DNA of 64,000 bases. Origin: Calamus simplicifolius (taxonomy: Eukaryota; Streptophyta; Magnoliopsida; Arecales; Arecaceae). The position numbers were made by a program, and so were the translations under genes. Below are positions 22,088 through 35,955 of this stretch, piece after piece. Within the stretch, counting starts at the first letter, position 1, and each line of letters starts with the position of its first letter. The stretch covers positions 1,218,332 to 1,282,331 of the forward strand of contig UESW01004009.1 in the NCBI GenBank assembly GCA_900491605.1, read 5' to 3'. Under the pieces are notes generated by a model that saw only the letters and a list, made by a program, of their open reading frames with translations, ran no database searches and had not been told where the DNA came from.

Positions 22088-23816
22088 ATGAGTAAAGAAG
22101 ATAATATCAACTTCCTCAAGATTCAGGTATTCCTCCTCTTTTCCTTTTTTACTCTCTTCTTTCTCTCTTTGCTTCTTGTGAGCTCAATGTCAAGAAATGC
22201 TGTTTTTTTTTTCTTTCTTTCTTTTTTTTTTTTCATTTCCTTTTGCTTTTTCCCATACAATTATTCTTTTCCCAAATGTTGTTTCTTGGTTTTTCTGCAG
22301 ATGTATAATTATTTTCATGGTTTTTGAGCTTGGTATATATGTGTTCTTAGTTTTCTCTCCTTTTTTTTATTCTTTTAATTGTTTTCCTGTGTTTCTTTCG
22401 TCACTTGCAGACATGTGTTCTCAAAGTGAACATACACTGTGATGGATGCAAGAAGAAGGTGAAGAAACTGCTTCATAAGATTGAAGGTACTTCAACTCCT
22501 TTTTTTTTTTTGCCTCCACTTTACTTCACCCTACCTTCCATTTTGAGTGCTATTCTGAGAATTAGAGCTTCGGTCTAGAATCATTAGTTTATTTCTCTTA
22601 TATGCTATTTTAGCAAAGGCTTCTTTTCCAACACTCTGCATGAAATCTTTCTCTCTTTTTATTTCTTCTGTCTGTGTGTCTAATCCTTCTGGTTTTCTTT
22701 TTGCTCTTGATTTCAGGGGTCTACCAGACCAACATAGATGCAGAGCAGGGGAAGGTGACTGTCTCTGGCATTGTTGATGCTGCCACCCTCATAAAAAAGC
22801 TAAACAAGGCTGGCAAACATGCAGAGCTCTGGGGCTTAAAGGGTGGAAACATCCACAATCTCAGCAACAATCTCCAAAAGCTCCAGCTTGAGCATGGGAA
22901 AGGGCAGCAGAAAGACAACGGCAAGCCCCAAAAGGGTGGTGGTGGTGGTGGTGGTGGTGGTGGTGGTGGGAAAGACCACAAGGGCCAGCAACCAACTCAG
23001 CAGCAGCAGCTGCAGCTGTTACAGCAACAGATGAAAGGCCTCAAAGATATGAAGCTCCCTCAGCTGAAGGACCTCAAGCTCCCCTTCCAAAAGGACCAGA
23101 AGCAAGTCAAGTTCAACCTCCCTCTTGAGGGAGATGGCGACGAAGGGAGCGACTACGACGAGGATTTCGATGACTTTGATGACGACGATGACTTCGACGA
23201 CATAGATGGCTACGACGATGACTTCGACTATGATCCCAAGATGATGAAGCCCATGAACATCCAGCCTAACGGCTATGGGGTGGCTAATGATAAGAAGGGT
23301 GGCGGTGGTGGAGGCGGTGGCAATGGCAAGAAAGGTGGTGGTGGTGGTGGCGCTGTAGAAATTCCAGTGCAGAACAAGGCTATGGGTGGTAATAATGGCA
23401 ATGGTGGAGGTAAAAAAGGTGGTGGTGGTGGTGGTGGTGGTGGTAAAAACGGTGGTGGGGCCCAAGATGGTAAAAATGGAGGAGGGAACAACAGCAAGGG
23501 GGCTCCCAATGGCAATGGCCATGGTGGGAATAATGCTAATAATGGCAACCCAGCCAGCGGAGGGAAGAAGGGAGGTGGGAGGAATGATGGGGTGGGAGGG
23601 GCCCAGCCAATGGGCAACCCCAACATCATGGGCCAGCGCTTCCAAGGCATGGATCTGGGTCAGATGGGGGGCATGCATCGTGCCCCAATGGGCCACATGG
23701 GGAATATTCCGGCCGGCGCTGCAGTCCAGGGCCTCCCGGCCGGCGCTCTGCCGCCGGGATACCTCCAGGGAGGGATGGTGGCGCCGGAGATGATCGCCGC
23801 CGCCAACCCCTACCAC

Positions 23817-23847
<31 letters not shown>

Positions 23848-24041
23848 TCATGGCCATGATGCAGCAGCAGAGGATGATGATGAATGGCCAGGCCGCCGCC
23901 GGCGGTGGCGCCGTTGCTGCATACCCGCCAATGGCATATGGATATGGGAGGCCGCCATACATGCCAATGCCACCATCTCATGGAGATTCCTATACCAACT
24001 TCTTCAGTGATGAGAACCCCAACAGCTGCTCAATTATGTGA
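22088..24041 (+). CDS. Heavy-metal-associated isoprenylated plant protein (HIPP), 3 exons
   Basis: Exons are 22088-22126, 22411-22486 and 22717-24041, joined at GT/AG boundaries in phases 0 and 1, giving 479 residues. The N-terminus (MSKEDNINFLKIQ) leads into an HMA fold (about residues 14-78) with the metal-binding CDGC pair in VNIHCDGCKKKVKKLL and the typical GVYQTNIDAEQGKVTVSG strand. After a Gln-rich region comes an Asp/Glu-rich block (about residues 180-220), several poly-Gly/Lys tracts, a Met/Gln-rich tail, and a C-terminal CSIM, a CaaX box predicted to be prenylated. HIPPs bind metals or proteins at membranes or the nucleus, with roles in metal and stress responses; which role applies here is not known. 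The spliced start and exact phase agreement make this the firmest gene in the window. The GGT-rich tracts look prone to length variation. Confidence 0.93.
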
Positions 24042-24480
24042 GGAAAGGAAGTAGTTTGATTGGAATTGGTGGGTGTTTCTTCCCTGTTTCTTCTCTGCTT
24101 TAGGTTCCTTGCAAGTGAGGGAGGTTGTCAAGAGGTGGACCAGAGAGCCTGCTGGATGGATGGATGGATGGTTGGTTGGTTATACATGGAAAACATGGGT
24201 TATTTAGTTCCTCTTTTCTTTTTCATCTTCTTTAAAGAACTTTTTTTGCTTGATGTTGAAGTTAGGTATAGGTATATTTATAGGTCTATATGAGGGGTTT
24301 ATATTGAAGCTTTTAGGGAGTTAAGAGAGTTGGTTATCTTGTGCCTCTATGAGATATGAAAGAAGAAAGTGAATGTCATGTTGAGAGCTACAGCTCTGCT
24401 AGCTTTGATGGATGTGTTGATATGTGTTTATAAAGTTGAAAAGTGATGATAATAATAATAATAATAATAATAATGGAAGC
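24042..24480 (+). other. Probable 3' UTR of the HIPP gene with (AAT)n
   Basis: This follows the TGA at 24039-24041. It contains T-rich and TATA-like stretches and a trinucleotide run (AATAATAAT...) at about 24449-24473. No canonical AATAAA with a clear cleavage site was singled out. Confidence 0.4.
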
Positions 24481-26934
24481 ATGGTCCATCTATGATGACT
24501 GAAGTCTTGGTGTGGTCATCTATTTTTCCTCCTAGCTATCCTATCCGCATCTAACTGTTGTCATTGCCCATCTCTGTTATCATCCTTCAATTGGAAGCAG
24601 GTTGTTGCGATGCAGTGATGACGTTCTCTTCTCTTATCTTCTCTGTGTTGGATTAAAGCAAGAAGGTTTGGTTGTGCTCAGGGCTGCTATGATGAATGAT
24701 GATGAAACCACATTAAAGTTAGCCTCACCAAAAGAAGGTGAGAGAACGTATGTCTCAGTGGAAAAAGTGGAGTGGATGCCATTTATCTTCCATTAAGAGA
24801 GAGGAGAATCAAACTAAGTTGCTCCCGGGTTTTCCTCCCCCTTTTCCGGGGTGGAGGTGAGGGGGTGTTGAATGGTGAGGGCAGTTTCTTTAGTGTGATT
24901 CAATTGTATGCTTGTCACCTTGTGGTGTGTCTGCCACACAGCTCTTTGCTTGAAAACTAATTTCCATGATGAGGGGGTGGATGCTAGATGGGGGCTATAT
25001 CACAGTTCATACGAGGCAAAAGTCTTGGCATGGCCCACCTACTTAAGGCCACTCATCTCCTTTATGAGAGCAGTTCTCTTACAAGCACGATGACCTTTTT
25101 ATCATGATCTACATGTCTTCTTATTCTTCTTCTAATTTGGAGTTGATGATATATGAATCTCCCTCCTATCTTGAGGTAAGAGGAAGAATTCCAATAAGGT
25201 ATCCTAAGAACCATCATCAAGGCATTCATTATATGAATCTCCTATGCTTGTATGGGGGTTTCATGTGTTTTTCTCTGACTGATTCTATGCTTCTTCCTTG
25301 ATCTTTGCATATTCTTTCTGCATTGTTTAATCATGTTATGTTACAGTTAACTTTATAGAGCATTCTTTGTTACCAAATGCTTAAATAAAATGAATTACTT
25401 GTTTGTTGGCTTTGCTAGTGGATATGTTATTAAATTAGTGTAGCAGAGGAGTAGGGAAGGTTAAAATATTGGAACCGAAATCATATGAATCTTCTTCTCT
25501 ACCCACCCACATTAGTAAATGTTTAGAAGAATTATACTATCAACTTTATAAATGCTTCTTGGAATTGAAAAGTTTATATGTGATCCCCTCAAATGTGTCA
25601 TTAACCATGGAAACAGGGGTGGGCAGCACCTTTTTGTTAAGAGTTTACATCATGTTCCAAATATATATATATATAACAACAACCTAATAGTTAAGGAGAG
25701 TAGTGAGAGTAATGGCCGTGATTACAATCGGCCCATTAAAAATATTAATTATTTCGTACTAACAACCAACATAGCGCAACAGAAAGATTAAAAAGAATAA
25801 TTTTGAACCATATAGATGATGCTTTTTAGTGCCAAAGTGGAGTGATGAATTGGAGTTGTTGATTTCAGTAACCTTGTCTTTCTTCATGGTCATCTTAACC
25901 AAAGCATATCCAATTATAAAGCAAATCAAATTCCCATTTCCATCAAGCATGACACCCAAGTTGTAGGAAATTAGAAGTTAACCTGAATTTTGGAGAATAC
26001 TTCAAGGATTTTGAAGGTAATTCAAGAAGATTATCCCTTAACATAAGAAGCTAAATTAAGAGTCTTTTGTTGAACTTGTTTTCAATTCTTTGCATCTATG
26101 CATCCTGAGTCAATTTAGACTTCAAATATGCTGGAAGAGTATAGTGTTCTAGCTAGCTGTGTTTGCACACCCTTGTAGCCATCCTCTGTTAGTATTTCTT
26201 TAACCTCATGCTTAAATATTATGGTAGTCTTACATATTTATGTAATTATTTTTATTTATATTAATATTATTTTCAGCTCTAGCCTTTTTTTTATTAATTT
26301 TTTTTATTTTTTAATTATATTATTAATTTTATAATTTTTATTGAAAAATTAAAAGATGAGATGGAGATGAGAGGATAAAAAAAATTAGTTTATTGAGGTA
26401 ACAACGGCTGAGGCTTGACGACGGAGGTGATGGTTGGAAGGGCGCTAGCTAGGCCGGTGACCGTGGGCGGGACTGGAGACGGGAGTTGTTAAATACCGAC
26501 GAAAGAAAAGCATGGCGTGGGTGGGCCTTAATTACTGCGACGGGCGTTTTAGTGGCGGTTCACGCGGATGGCGAGGCAAACGCATTCACCACGCGAGGCC
26601 CTCGTGTGAACGCTTGGACTACTACTACTAGTGCGCTCGGTGCCTCGGGATGGTCGCCTCTCAACTTGAAGACAAGCGTCGCAAATTCCATTCAATGCAT
26701 TATTTTAATCATCGCTAATTTTAAAAATAAAATAATGAAAAAAAGAAACCACCACCAGCGACCGTTTTATATTATTGTCGCTTGCTTTCATGTATTTATT
26801 TTCTTATAAATTAGTAAAATATTGTAAGCATGGTTCTCTCCAACGACACCACACCACATCCTACTTCCACTCTGCTATATAGGGCTACAATAGAGATACC
26901 CACTATCTTCTTTTTGTTCATCCTTATTATTATC
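24481..26934. other. Intergenic region
   Basis: No gene is supported. About 26400-26700 is GC-richer than its surroundings and carries an open frame (plus 26486-26809) without a recognised domain. A short (AT)n lies at 25661-25674. The rest is AT-rich with no recognisable element. Confidence 0.6.
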
Positions 26935-28985
26935 ATATCTATCTTGTATGATTTTTTCAGGCACAGCAATACAGGCTCGGTCTCTCATTTCCTACATCTT
27001 GCTAAGTTAGACTGTCCATAATGCGACCACTTTTACTTCCATTATTCAGTCCTATTATCACCTTTGGGCAAAAGGTTAATCTTCAAAAGTCTATGATCTA
27101 CTTTAACCTGGTATAACTAAGGAGGTCATCATCCAAACCTTGGGCATCTCTAATTAGACTGATCTGCTATTGTAATTGGGGAAGATGGCCACGAAGCAAT
27201 GATTATATTGATATAGAGAGCTAGATCCGTGATCGTATTGATAGTTGACAAGTCACTGGATTATCCATGATGGCAAGGATCACCCTTCTACACTCGGTTC
27301 TCACATTTATTCCTCTTTATCTTATATCCAACGCTGCAATCCCGATAACTTATCTGAGAAGGATACATATATGCTTTAGAGACTTCCTCTAGGCCGATGA
27401 CCATGGTATTCATCTGCATGTATGGGACACTATTTGCATATCAGCTTCAAAAGTATCGTAAGGAGAGGTTCTGATTGCTAGACACACCACGTGGTTCCTA
27501 TTTGATCCACACTGTTTATGGAGCTCTTTTATGCGTGCTATATACGGTGATTGACTCCATCTATGAATTTTTAATCTTTTCGTGGTTATTCTTTCTTCTG
27601 AAAGGAGGTTTGCCGGTGCGCACTAGCTATCTTGAACAATATCTCGTGGATGATTGGAGATGGTTCCTCGGTGGATGTTATTTAGCATACGTGGATTGCT
27701 GATCTTTCCCTCTCACACTGGCCTACTTTTATCATCAGTATTGATGTTCCTAAGCATGAGAGTTACTGATTTGATCTCTCAGGACTCTTCTCTTGGCACA
27801 CTCCCATGGTATTCTAATTTTTTGGTGAAGAGATATCTTGCCATATACTTTTTGCTCATATCGAGGCTCACATCTGATACCAGATTATGAAAACAATTAA
27901 GCCTTTCTAATGCACCGACTAGGAACCTCATGAAGATTTATAAGCCATAGCTTTAGTATACGATGGATGCAGTGTGGATTTGAAAGCTTCCCATCATCAT
28001 AGAATTTAGCTCTTTATTTGGAAGCTCACATGGGATTGTCTTCCTACTTGCTCACTGCTCTCTGGGAGGGGATTGCCCATCCAGGCTATTTGCCCGTTGT
28101 GTGGATAGGAGAGGAGACAACAGATCATGCCATCTTCATCTGCCCAAGAGCGAGACAGATATGGCAAATTATGGGATGCCACCTTAGGAAGGATGGTACG
28201 GGTTCTTAGCGGTCTCTTTTACTATGTGATATTCGAAAGGGTAACTAGCAGTGGGCGCCATTTGGGCCGTCACAAACTATCAGATCTGGTTATTGTGGAA
28301 TCTGTTTATCTTCACTAATTACATTGTTTCCTTCCATAGGATAGTGAGGAAAGCCATATCTTTATCTGCCGAATAACACTCTTCATTGCACTGCACTTGA
28401 TTCTGACAACTTTGGCCACTAGGATTCCCCGCTGCTTCGGTAGCGATCCGACATTCGATTTTTATCTCTTTGGAGCCCTCCTAGGATTTGTCAAAATCAA
28501 CTTCGATGAAGTGTTCAAAGCAGATTTCAATATTTATTATCCGTAGGATCGATGGAGCAATGGTGGCGGTGGGAGGACTTGGCCTCCTAGATTCCTTTGT
28601 TCCTTTGGTTGAGCTTGGGTTGATATTTCGTATGTCATTCGGATCCTTTATGCTCATAGTCTTTTTATTGAGGGGGACTCTCTTACTATCATTCGAGCTT
28701 CGACAGGACTACTGCGACCATGTTCCAATCAATCCTCTGCTTCATGACATCTGATCTACCATGCAGGATGTCCATAAATTTCAGATCCATCATATCTACG
28801 AAAACCAACTCTGCAGCTACTGGATGGCGGGTTATGTGGCTTATCATTTCAGGTTTATAATTTGAAAATAGGGTGATCCCTGTCCTATTGTACTTAAACA
28901 AATATTATTTTTTACCTATCATGGTTGACTTGCACTAGACTAATGTGATCATCCGTCTGTATAAAAAAATAAAAAATAAAAATTA
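26935..28985 (+). mobile_element. Decayed 3' half of an L1-type LINE
   Basis: From about 26955 the sequence follows, with heavy divergence, the plus-strand LINE from its catalytic-box region on: the words around 27060-27200 match those at about 12500-12660, the linker follows, and an RNase H start reading FVKINFDE occurs near 28488. It ends in an A-rich tail (TAAAAAAATAAAAAATAAAA) at about 28961-28990. Stops occur throughout. It is older than the copies at 9690 and 39811. Confidence 0.8.
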
Positions 28986-28989
28986 AAAA

Positions 28990-31725
28990 TTAAAGTTCTA
29001 TGAGACATATTTGTACAATTAACTTTATTTTTAAATTTTAAAAATAAAAAATAGAAAAAATGCCAAATCAACCATGCCTTTAATATGGTTTTTTTATTTT
29101 TTATTTTTTAAAAAAATAAAAATGCACCTAAGTTTCATTTTTTTTTTAATTTAACAATAATTTGGAGTTGCATAGAAAAATAGAAAAACACTGTATAACA
29201 AACTTCACTTGGGAATTTGGACCTAAAAGCATCAAATTGGTCAAGATTTACGGTTAATGTGATTGCAAGCAAAATTATTCAAGGACTTGGTTCAAGGAGT
29301 AGTTGTGCATGCTCTGTTTTAAACTTCTCGTAAGAGTAATTTTATCACACCCTCAACCCATATTCTAGTTTGATAAGGCATGTTTAATCTTACAATAGTC
29401 ATGCTTCGAATAAATCTTTTATATTGTTGTATAAAGCCAGAGAATCCAACTAATAACTTTTAGTTAATGAGAATTTGAATGGTTATATTTTTTTACGAGT
29501 CTCAAAATGCATCATAGGTTGCATGTTATTCCAACAACAAGAGCTTTCGATTACTATTATCATTGGCTAATTAAGAGAATAATTAAGAGTTGTTAAGATG
29601 GATATTATTAGTGAAATAACATTGTCATTTTCAAAATTTTTGTTTGGCTATTGCAATATCATGTTATGCCATTGATACTGAAAATTAAGCTGTATCCTTG
29701 ATAATTGCTATAAAGATAATGAATCTAAAATAGGTTTTGTTTTGCCCGACATATCATTTAAATGCTGTATGTATCTGTGTGATATATATAAAATAAAAAA
29801 ATGATGATAAACTAAAAATTCTAGAAAAAAATAATAAAAAATTTAATTTTTTATATTTTATAAAAAATATATGACTTAAAAATAAGCAAATAAAAAAATT
29901 CATGTAATTAACTTTAATAGTTTAAAATTAAGGTTTTATTATTATTGCTACAGCTGTAATAAAATAAATTAAAAAAGGTTCCATAATAATTAATTAAAGT
30001 GATTGTAGTAACCTTCTAAAGGGTGCCATCCATTTTTAATCCATCAAGACCTATGGACATTTAGGGCCTTTAAAAACATTATTTCTGAAAATAATGTTCA
30101 GAGGGCCACGTAATCTATTTCAATTTTTTTTTAAAACACATCATTGCAAAGAAATCATTTGATAAACTAATTATTTATGGCTATACATCCGTCAACCAAG
30201 CTTTTCAAAATTTGGGAAATACTATGTTTTATGCAAAATCATCTCTTCAACGGATGATTTTGGTTAAAAAAAAAAAAATTACTTTGGAGTGGTTTATGGA
30301 AGTGATAATTAATTTCACCGTTCAAAAGATAATTTCATCTAAATCTAGTTAAGAGGCGCCTGTGGTGAATTTTTTTTTTATTATTAAAATAAATTATTGA
30401 AGAGATTATTTCAAATCCATATTTGCAATAGATGATGATTTCAAAATAGAATATAAATTAACAAACAGCCATAAACTCATCAATTAATTAAACAGATGAT
30501 GACCATAAACAGAGAGGCTTAGCACTTTAATGACGCTTTGAAAACGAGGTGAGCTTTAGGAGACAGTCAGCAAAGGAAGGAGCACCGCGGTCAGCAAAGC
30601 AAGGAACAATGATGGCAGCTTCTCACACCCAGCGCGTCCCTTTTTATGTTCCATTAGCGTGTTTTCCTGCGCCTCTCGTTGCTTTGCTTTGCTTTGCCCT
30701 TGTTCCAGTCCCCACTTTGGCGTCAAATACCGGCCGTACGGCGAGCAGAGCAGAGAGAGAGAGAGAGAGAGAGAGATGAGCTCTGATCTCTGATCTCTCT
30801 CTGCTCGCCGAGGCCCCCCCCCCCCAGGGCCCTCCTCGTTTCGATAAACACGAGTATCCTGCGCCAGTGGAGCATCGCTCGCTGCCACCGTGAATGTATT
30901 AAAAAAATATGGTAAAAAGAAGCCTTATTGTGTGGTACTTCTACCAGCAGCTCCTGTGCGTGCTCGTGCTGGAGCTGGTGAAATTACGCGGAAGCTGGGT
31001 TCCAGGCTATCAAGACAGCTTCTGTTCTTTTCCTTTTTAACTTTTTTTTTTTTTTTTTTTATAGCAGAATAACTTCTTGAGCCACTGCGAACTTCAGACG
31101 TCTTGTTCTCCTTAAAGGAACTAGATTACAATGAATTTAGAGCTCCCAGAAACAGGCCTCCATCTAAAATTTGATTCCAGTTCTATCTAAATTTGATTCA
31201 AAGTATCTCTCAACCATAACCCAATGCCCATTATAATAATAAAATAATGATAATTATTGTAGCTCTTGCAAAATATATTAAAAGTGCAATTTAATCGTCG
31301 ATATTCAATATTAACAACAGATCAAACTTGATAATTTTATAACATTAATTTTTGCTGCAGTAAACAAACTCCTTTCAATTCGGTTACCAAATTACACCTC
31401 TTCTAATGGAATTTAGTTTTGACAAAGGGCCCGATCGACTTCATTAATTTGTCGTTTTCCTCCTCCTCCTCCTCCTGTAGTCCAAATAAAGAGGTTTGAA
31501 TTCTCGATCCAATATCCGTGCAACGAACGGATCGATCCTCATCACCATGCCTCTGTTGCCGCTTTAAATTTCATCCTTTACCAATGGTTGGTAGTACATC
31601 GCAGCAGCTGGTGCGTTATGGCCAGCGTTTGGAGTTATTCTCAAAGGACAGAGCAGAAGACCCTTCAAGCTCCAGGGCTCCAGGGACATCAACCGCAAAC
31701 CATACAGCAAGTACACCGAGGACTG

Positions 31726-31759
<34 letters not shown>

Positions 31760-32774
31760 AATTTTAAACCCTTCCTTCTATCAGCATGGATCAGTGCAAC
31801 AATTATATGGAACCTTGCATGGTATATATGTCTCTACTACATGTACATGAATATATATATATATATATATAAACTATTCTAACTAATTAATTTTTGACAT
31901 CAAAATTGTAATATTTTTTAAAGCAGGGAAGAGATTCAAATGAGTTTAGAGTCAAAGTTCCTTTAAAGTCTCTTACAGCTGCAATGCAAGCAGCGTTCTC
32001 TTACTGTTGCCAGTGGGAGACATCAAAATCACCAGTAGGGATGCAGCCATGCATGCCTCTGAGAAAATTTGGCTGCACCTGAGCTAAGCTGCTCATGAAC
32101 AGCTTGAATCATGCCTGGTTGAGCTCAGTTATAAAACAAATTAAGGCAAGCTTGATCTTTGTTTAAATCTCAGCTAATAAGCATAAAGCTTGAATGCTCC
32201 TCAATTAATAATGCTTGGCTCGTTTCATGCACTCTCTCTCTCTCTCTCAAAAGATGGTTCATGGCTGATTGGTGATCCTTAACAGCGGCCAATATTCATC
32301 CGCTTCGGGTCTAGGCTCAATTCCTCCTTAATTAACACGAGTTATTAAAGCATGCACGAAATTTTACGGAGAGACAAATTAGTCAATCTTGAGCATCACT
32401 TCACATCACATCACACAATTATATAAAGCTATAAGATATACCTAACAGAGCATGTGTAGCATGCGAGGGAACAAAGTTCCTTGATTCCCTCCCCGTGACT
32501 TCGATCTCCACGACCGAAAGTAGAGGGGTGGGAAGGGAAGAGTGAGAAACATGAAACTAAAAATATATTTTATTATTCATATTTTTTATATAAAATTTTT
32601 TTTTTATACAAAGAAAATAATAATTAAGAAAATTTATAAAATTTAAGAATCATATAAATATATAAAATATTTTAATAAATCATATCAAACATCCTATAAT
32701 CTTATCAAATATTTTTTCGTGAACCTCTTCAAATATATTTGTGATCTTATCAAATATTTTAGTAAGAATATTTT
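28990..32774. other. Intergenic AT-rich region with microsatellites
   Basis: No gene is supported. Simple repeats: (GA)n at 30757-30776, a C run near 30816, (CT)n at 31727-31757, (AT)n at 31849-31871, (CT)n at about 32232-32248. A small perfect palindrome with 8-bp arms (ACATTATT / AATAATGT) is at 30076-30097. The GC-richer pieces near 30550-30880 and 31500-31700 have open frames on both strands without recognised domains. Confidence 0.6.
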
Positions 32775-35200
32775 TGACATCTTGAGTTTGCAAATTAAAT
32801 TATGAAAACGTCTAAAAGAATGAGTTTTAGCGAAGATGTTTACGAGTTGATTTGTGAAGAGCCTGAGTAAAACATGTAGAGTGTCATGAAGAATATATTG
32901 ACGAATAAAATAACAATCGATTCACTTATGTAAAATATCATTATGCACAATTTGTATAGCACTTTATTATCACAATATGTAGGATAATTCAGGATTGTGA
33001 GACATCTATATCCTATAGTCGCCAACGCAATCATAGGAGCCTAACAGTGGTATCATCTAGAGCACGTACGTTGTCTTCGTATTAGAACAAGAAACAACCG
33101 TTTGCTTTTTTTTTTTGCCCAAAAATGAGGGAATCTGCAAGTAAAAAATAATGCCTCATGATGATCTTCTGTTAGTGGGATCATCAGCCAATCAACATTA
33201 GAGAATGCTCGGGATGAATGAAAGAAGAAGTGAAGTTTATATATCCTTTGACATATTGTAAAAATAAGTGATAGCAACAAATGAGTAGATCAGAGAGTCA
33301 TGAATTGACTCACAAGATGAGCAACATAAGATATATTTGGTCATGTAACAGCGAGATAGATTAGACTACTAACTAATTAATGATATAAATAGGATCCCAA
33401 GAGGCTCATCTAATGGCATGAAATTTAACATTAGGTTTAAGAAGAGTATCAACCATTTTGCTATCTATGAGCTCTGCTTTAGAAAGTAAACTTGAAGCAT
33501 ACTTGGCTTAAGATAAGTAAAAGTTAATTCGAATTAGTGGACACCTCAAGTTCAAGAAAATAGTTAAGAAAGCCAAGATCTTTCATTTTAAATTGTTTGC
33601 TAAGATACTCCTTAAGAGTTTGAACCTATAAGATCATTCTTTGTAATAATCATATCATCTACATAAAGAAGCAAGAGAATAGCACCAACGTCTGAATTAT
33701 GAATGAAAAGAATAGAATCGTAAGAACTAGAACTAAAACCACAATGACTAACAACAGAACTAATTTTGGAAACCAAGTATGAGTAGCCTATTTAAGACCA
33801 TACAAAGCTCAACGAAGTTTGCATACTTTTTTGGAGGATGAATATATCCTGGAGGTAGCTCCATATATTCTTTCTCTACAAGATTACCATTGAGGAAAAC
33901 ATCCTTGATATCCATCTAAAAAAGTTGCCATCGATGGGTAGTTACAACTCAAGAAAAGTGTACATAGAAGTGAGTTACACAATAAGAGCAAATATCTCCT
34001 CATAGTCAATACTATACTCTTAAGTGAAACCCTTAGCTACCGGGTATACTTTATAACACTCAATTGAATCATCTAACCAAATTTTGATTTTGTAAGTTCA
34101 CTTACACCCTACAAAAGATTTTTTAAGAGGTAAATCAATTAGATCCAGGTATGAGTTTTAGTAAAAGTCATAAGTTTTTCTACCATAACTTTCTACCAAA
34201 GAGAAGCCTCGCAAAAGGTACGAGATTTATGAAGAGAAGCAATAGTAAAATAGCAAAAGTAATTACAAAGATGAACAGAAAGAGTAGGATGAGGAGGCAA
34301 GGGCTCCAGATTTTCATTATGAGAAGGATTAACAATTAGCTAGATATATTAGTAAGAGACTAAGCACGAATATTTGAGCAACTTGTATCGGTATCTGAAA
34401 AAGATCAAGCGAATAATTTGTAAAAAGAGAGGACTTTTAATTGAAGGGACTTGAAAGTTAGAGAAAGTTGAAAACAATTTATGTTACCAAATGTGACATG
34501 ATGAAAGATTCGTAATCTTCTAGAAACTGGATTATAGCATCAATAACTCTTGTGTTTGAAGATGAACAAAATATGTACATTCAAAGACAGAAAATATATT
34601 ATTAATAAGCATAGCTTGAATAATTGCTAGAATATAGTAGTGCTTTCATTCAATTCAACCATTCTGTTAAGAAGTGCTTGGACAAGATTAATGAGATAGG
34701 GAGCCATGTTTCTTGAAAGGAAAAGAAATTTAGGGTCTTGTATTCCATGGCATTATTTGAACAAAAGACTTTGATAATTTTACTAAACCTTATGTGAATT
34801 ATGCTGCAAAATTTTTGTAAACATTAAAGACCTATGAACGACTATAAAATAAATAGAATCAGTGAATTGAGAGAAATCATCATTGAAAATTATAAAATAT
34901 TTAAAACCTTAGGTATAGGTGTAGGACCCCAAATCTCAAAGTGAATAAGATTAAATAGTGAAAGAGCAATGGAATCATTATTATTGAAGGTAAATGAATA
35001 TATTTTTTCATTTGGCAAGGTATACAATCAAAGTGCTTTTGCTCAACTAACTCTATTTGACCATTAGAGACTAATGATTAAAAAATAAGAATTTGAAATA
35101 TGACTTAATTAATCAGAAGTATCAAAAGCTAAGAGGAATACTTGAGCGAGCAAAAGCAACATATTATCAGAGAGAAAAGTATGAAGTAAGAAAAGTATGA
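32775..35200 (-). mobile_element. Decayed Ty1/copia pol (integrase, reverse transcriptase, RNase H)
   Basis: On the minus strand, in order: an integrase segment reading EIWGPTPIP at about 34950-34910 (normally DIWGP), a reverse-transcriptase segment MDIKDVFLNG near 33915 (normally MDVKNAFLNG), the catalytic box YVDDM at 33651-33665 followed by IITKND, and an RNase H end with CDNK near 32970, IDCYFIR near 32910 and NQLVNIFAKT near 32840. This order (integrase before reverse transcriptase) is diagnostic of Ty1/copia. Stops and frameshifts are frequent. LTRs were not delimited; the AT-rich 32530-32770 could include one. Confidence 0.85.
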
Positions 35201-35369
35201 AGTAAGAAAAGCTTAAACATGTGTTTCATTTTATGGTCTGTTTCAATAATCCATTTTGTCTATGGATCTAGTATAATGCATCTAGTATGGACAAAATAAA
35301 TTTAAAGTTAAATTCATACATTTTCTGCATATAAATCAGTTCTTTAGCAAGCCAAAAGATATCAAGAAG

Positions 35370-35955
35370 TAAAAATTTTAGGTATTTGGGATCAATTATC
35401 CAGCAAGAAGGTGAAATAGTTGAAGATGTAAATCATAATAAGTGGAGGAGGAGTGCTTCAAGAGTATTGTATGATCAGTGCATCCCATTAAAATTTAAAA
35501 ATAATTTTATAAAACCGCTATTAGGCTATCTATGCTATATGGAATAGTATTGGGCAATACTGAAACAATATGTAAATAAATTAAGTGTAACAGAAATGCA
35601 TATATTAAGATGTGATAAAACTTTAAAATATAGAATTAGAAATAAACATATAAGAGAAATGATAGGAGTAGCCCCGATTGAAAATAAAATGAGAGAATCG
35701 ACTATGGTGGTTTGGACATATACAACAAAGACCTTTAAATGCTCTAATTAGAAAGAGTGATCTTTCAACAAGTCATGGTAAGAATAGAGGTAGAAGTAGA
35801 TTTAAACTAATATGGATAAAAATAGTTAAAAAAGATATAACTATTTATAATTTGAATATCGACTTAGTCCTGAATAAAGTAAAGTAAAGGAAGCGGATTC
35901 ATGTAGCCGACCCCATGTATTTGGAAAAAGGCTTAGATGAGTTGAGTTGAGTTGA
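35370..35955 (+). mobile_element. RTE-type LINE 3' end
   Basis: The plus strand reads the C-terminal part of an RTE-clade ORF: FRYLGSIIQQEGEI at about 35378, then, with frame changes, RIRNKHIREMIGVAPIENKM near 35640 and a Trp-containing VVWTYT-like segment, then the end CSRPHVFGKRLR near 35905. It terminates in TTGAGTTGAGTTGAG at 35941-35955. It is a 5'-truncated copy of the same family as 7266-7630, in the opposite orientation. Confidence 0.82.

Noticed and set aside
23019..23981. Open frame of 320 codons antisense to the HIPP gene
   Set aside because: Shadow of the GGT/GAC-rich exon 3; the sense gene has splice sites, an HMA domain and a CaaX end.
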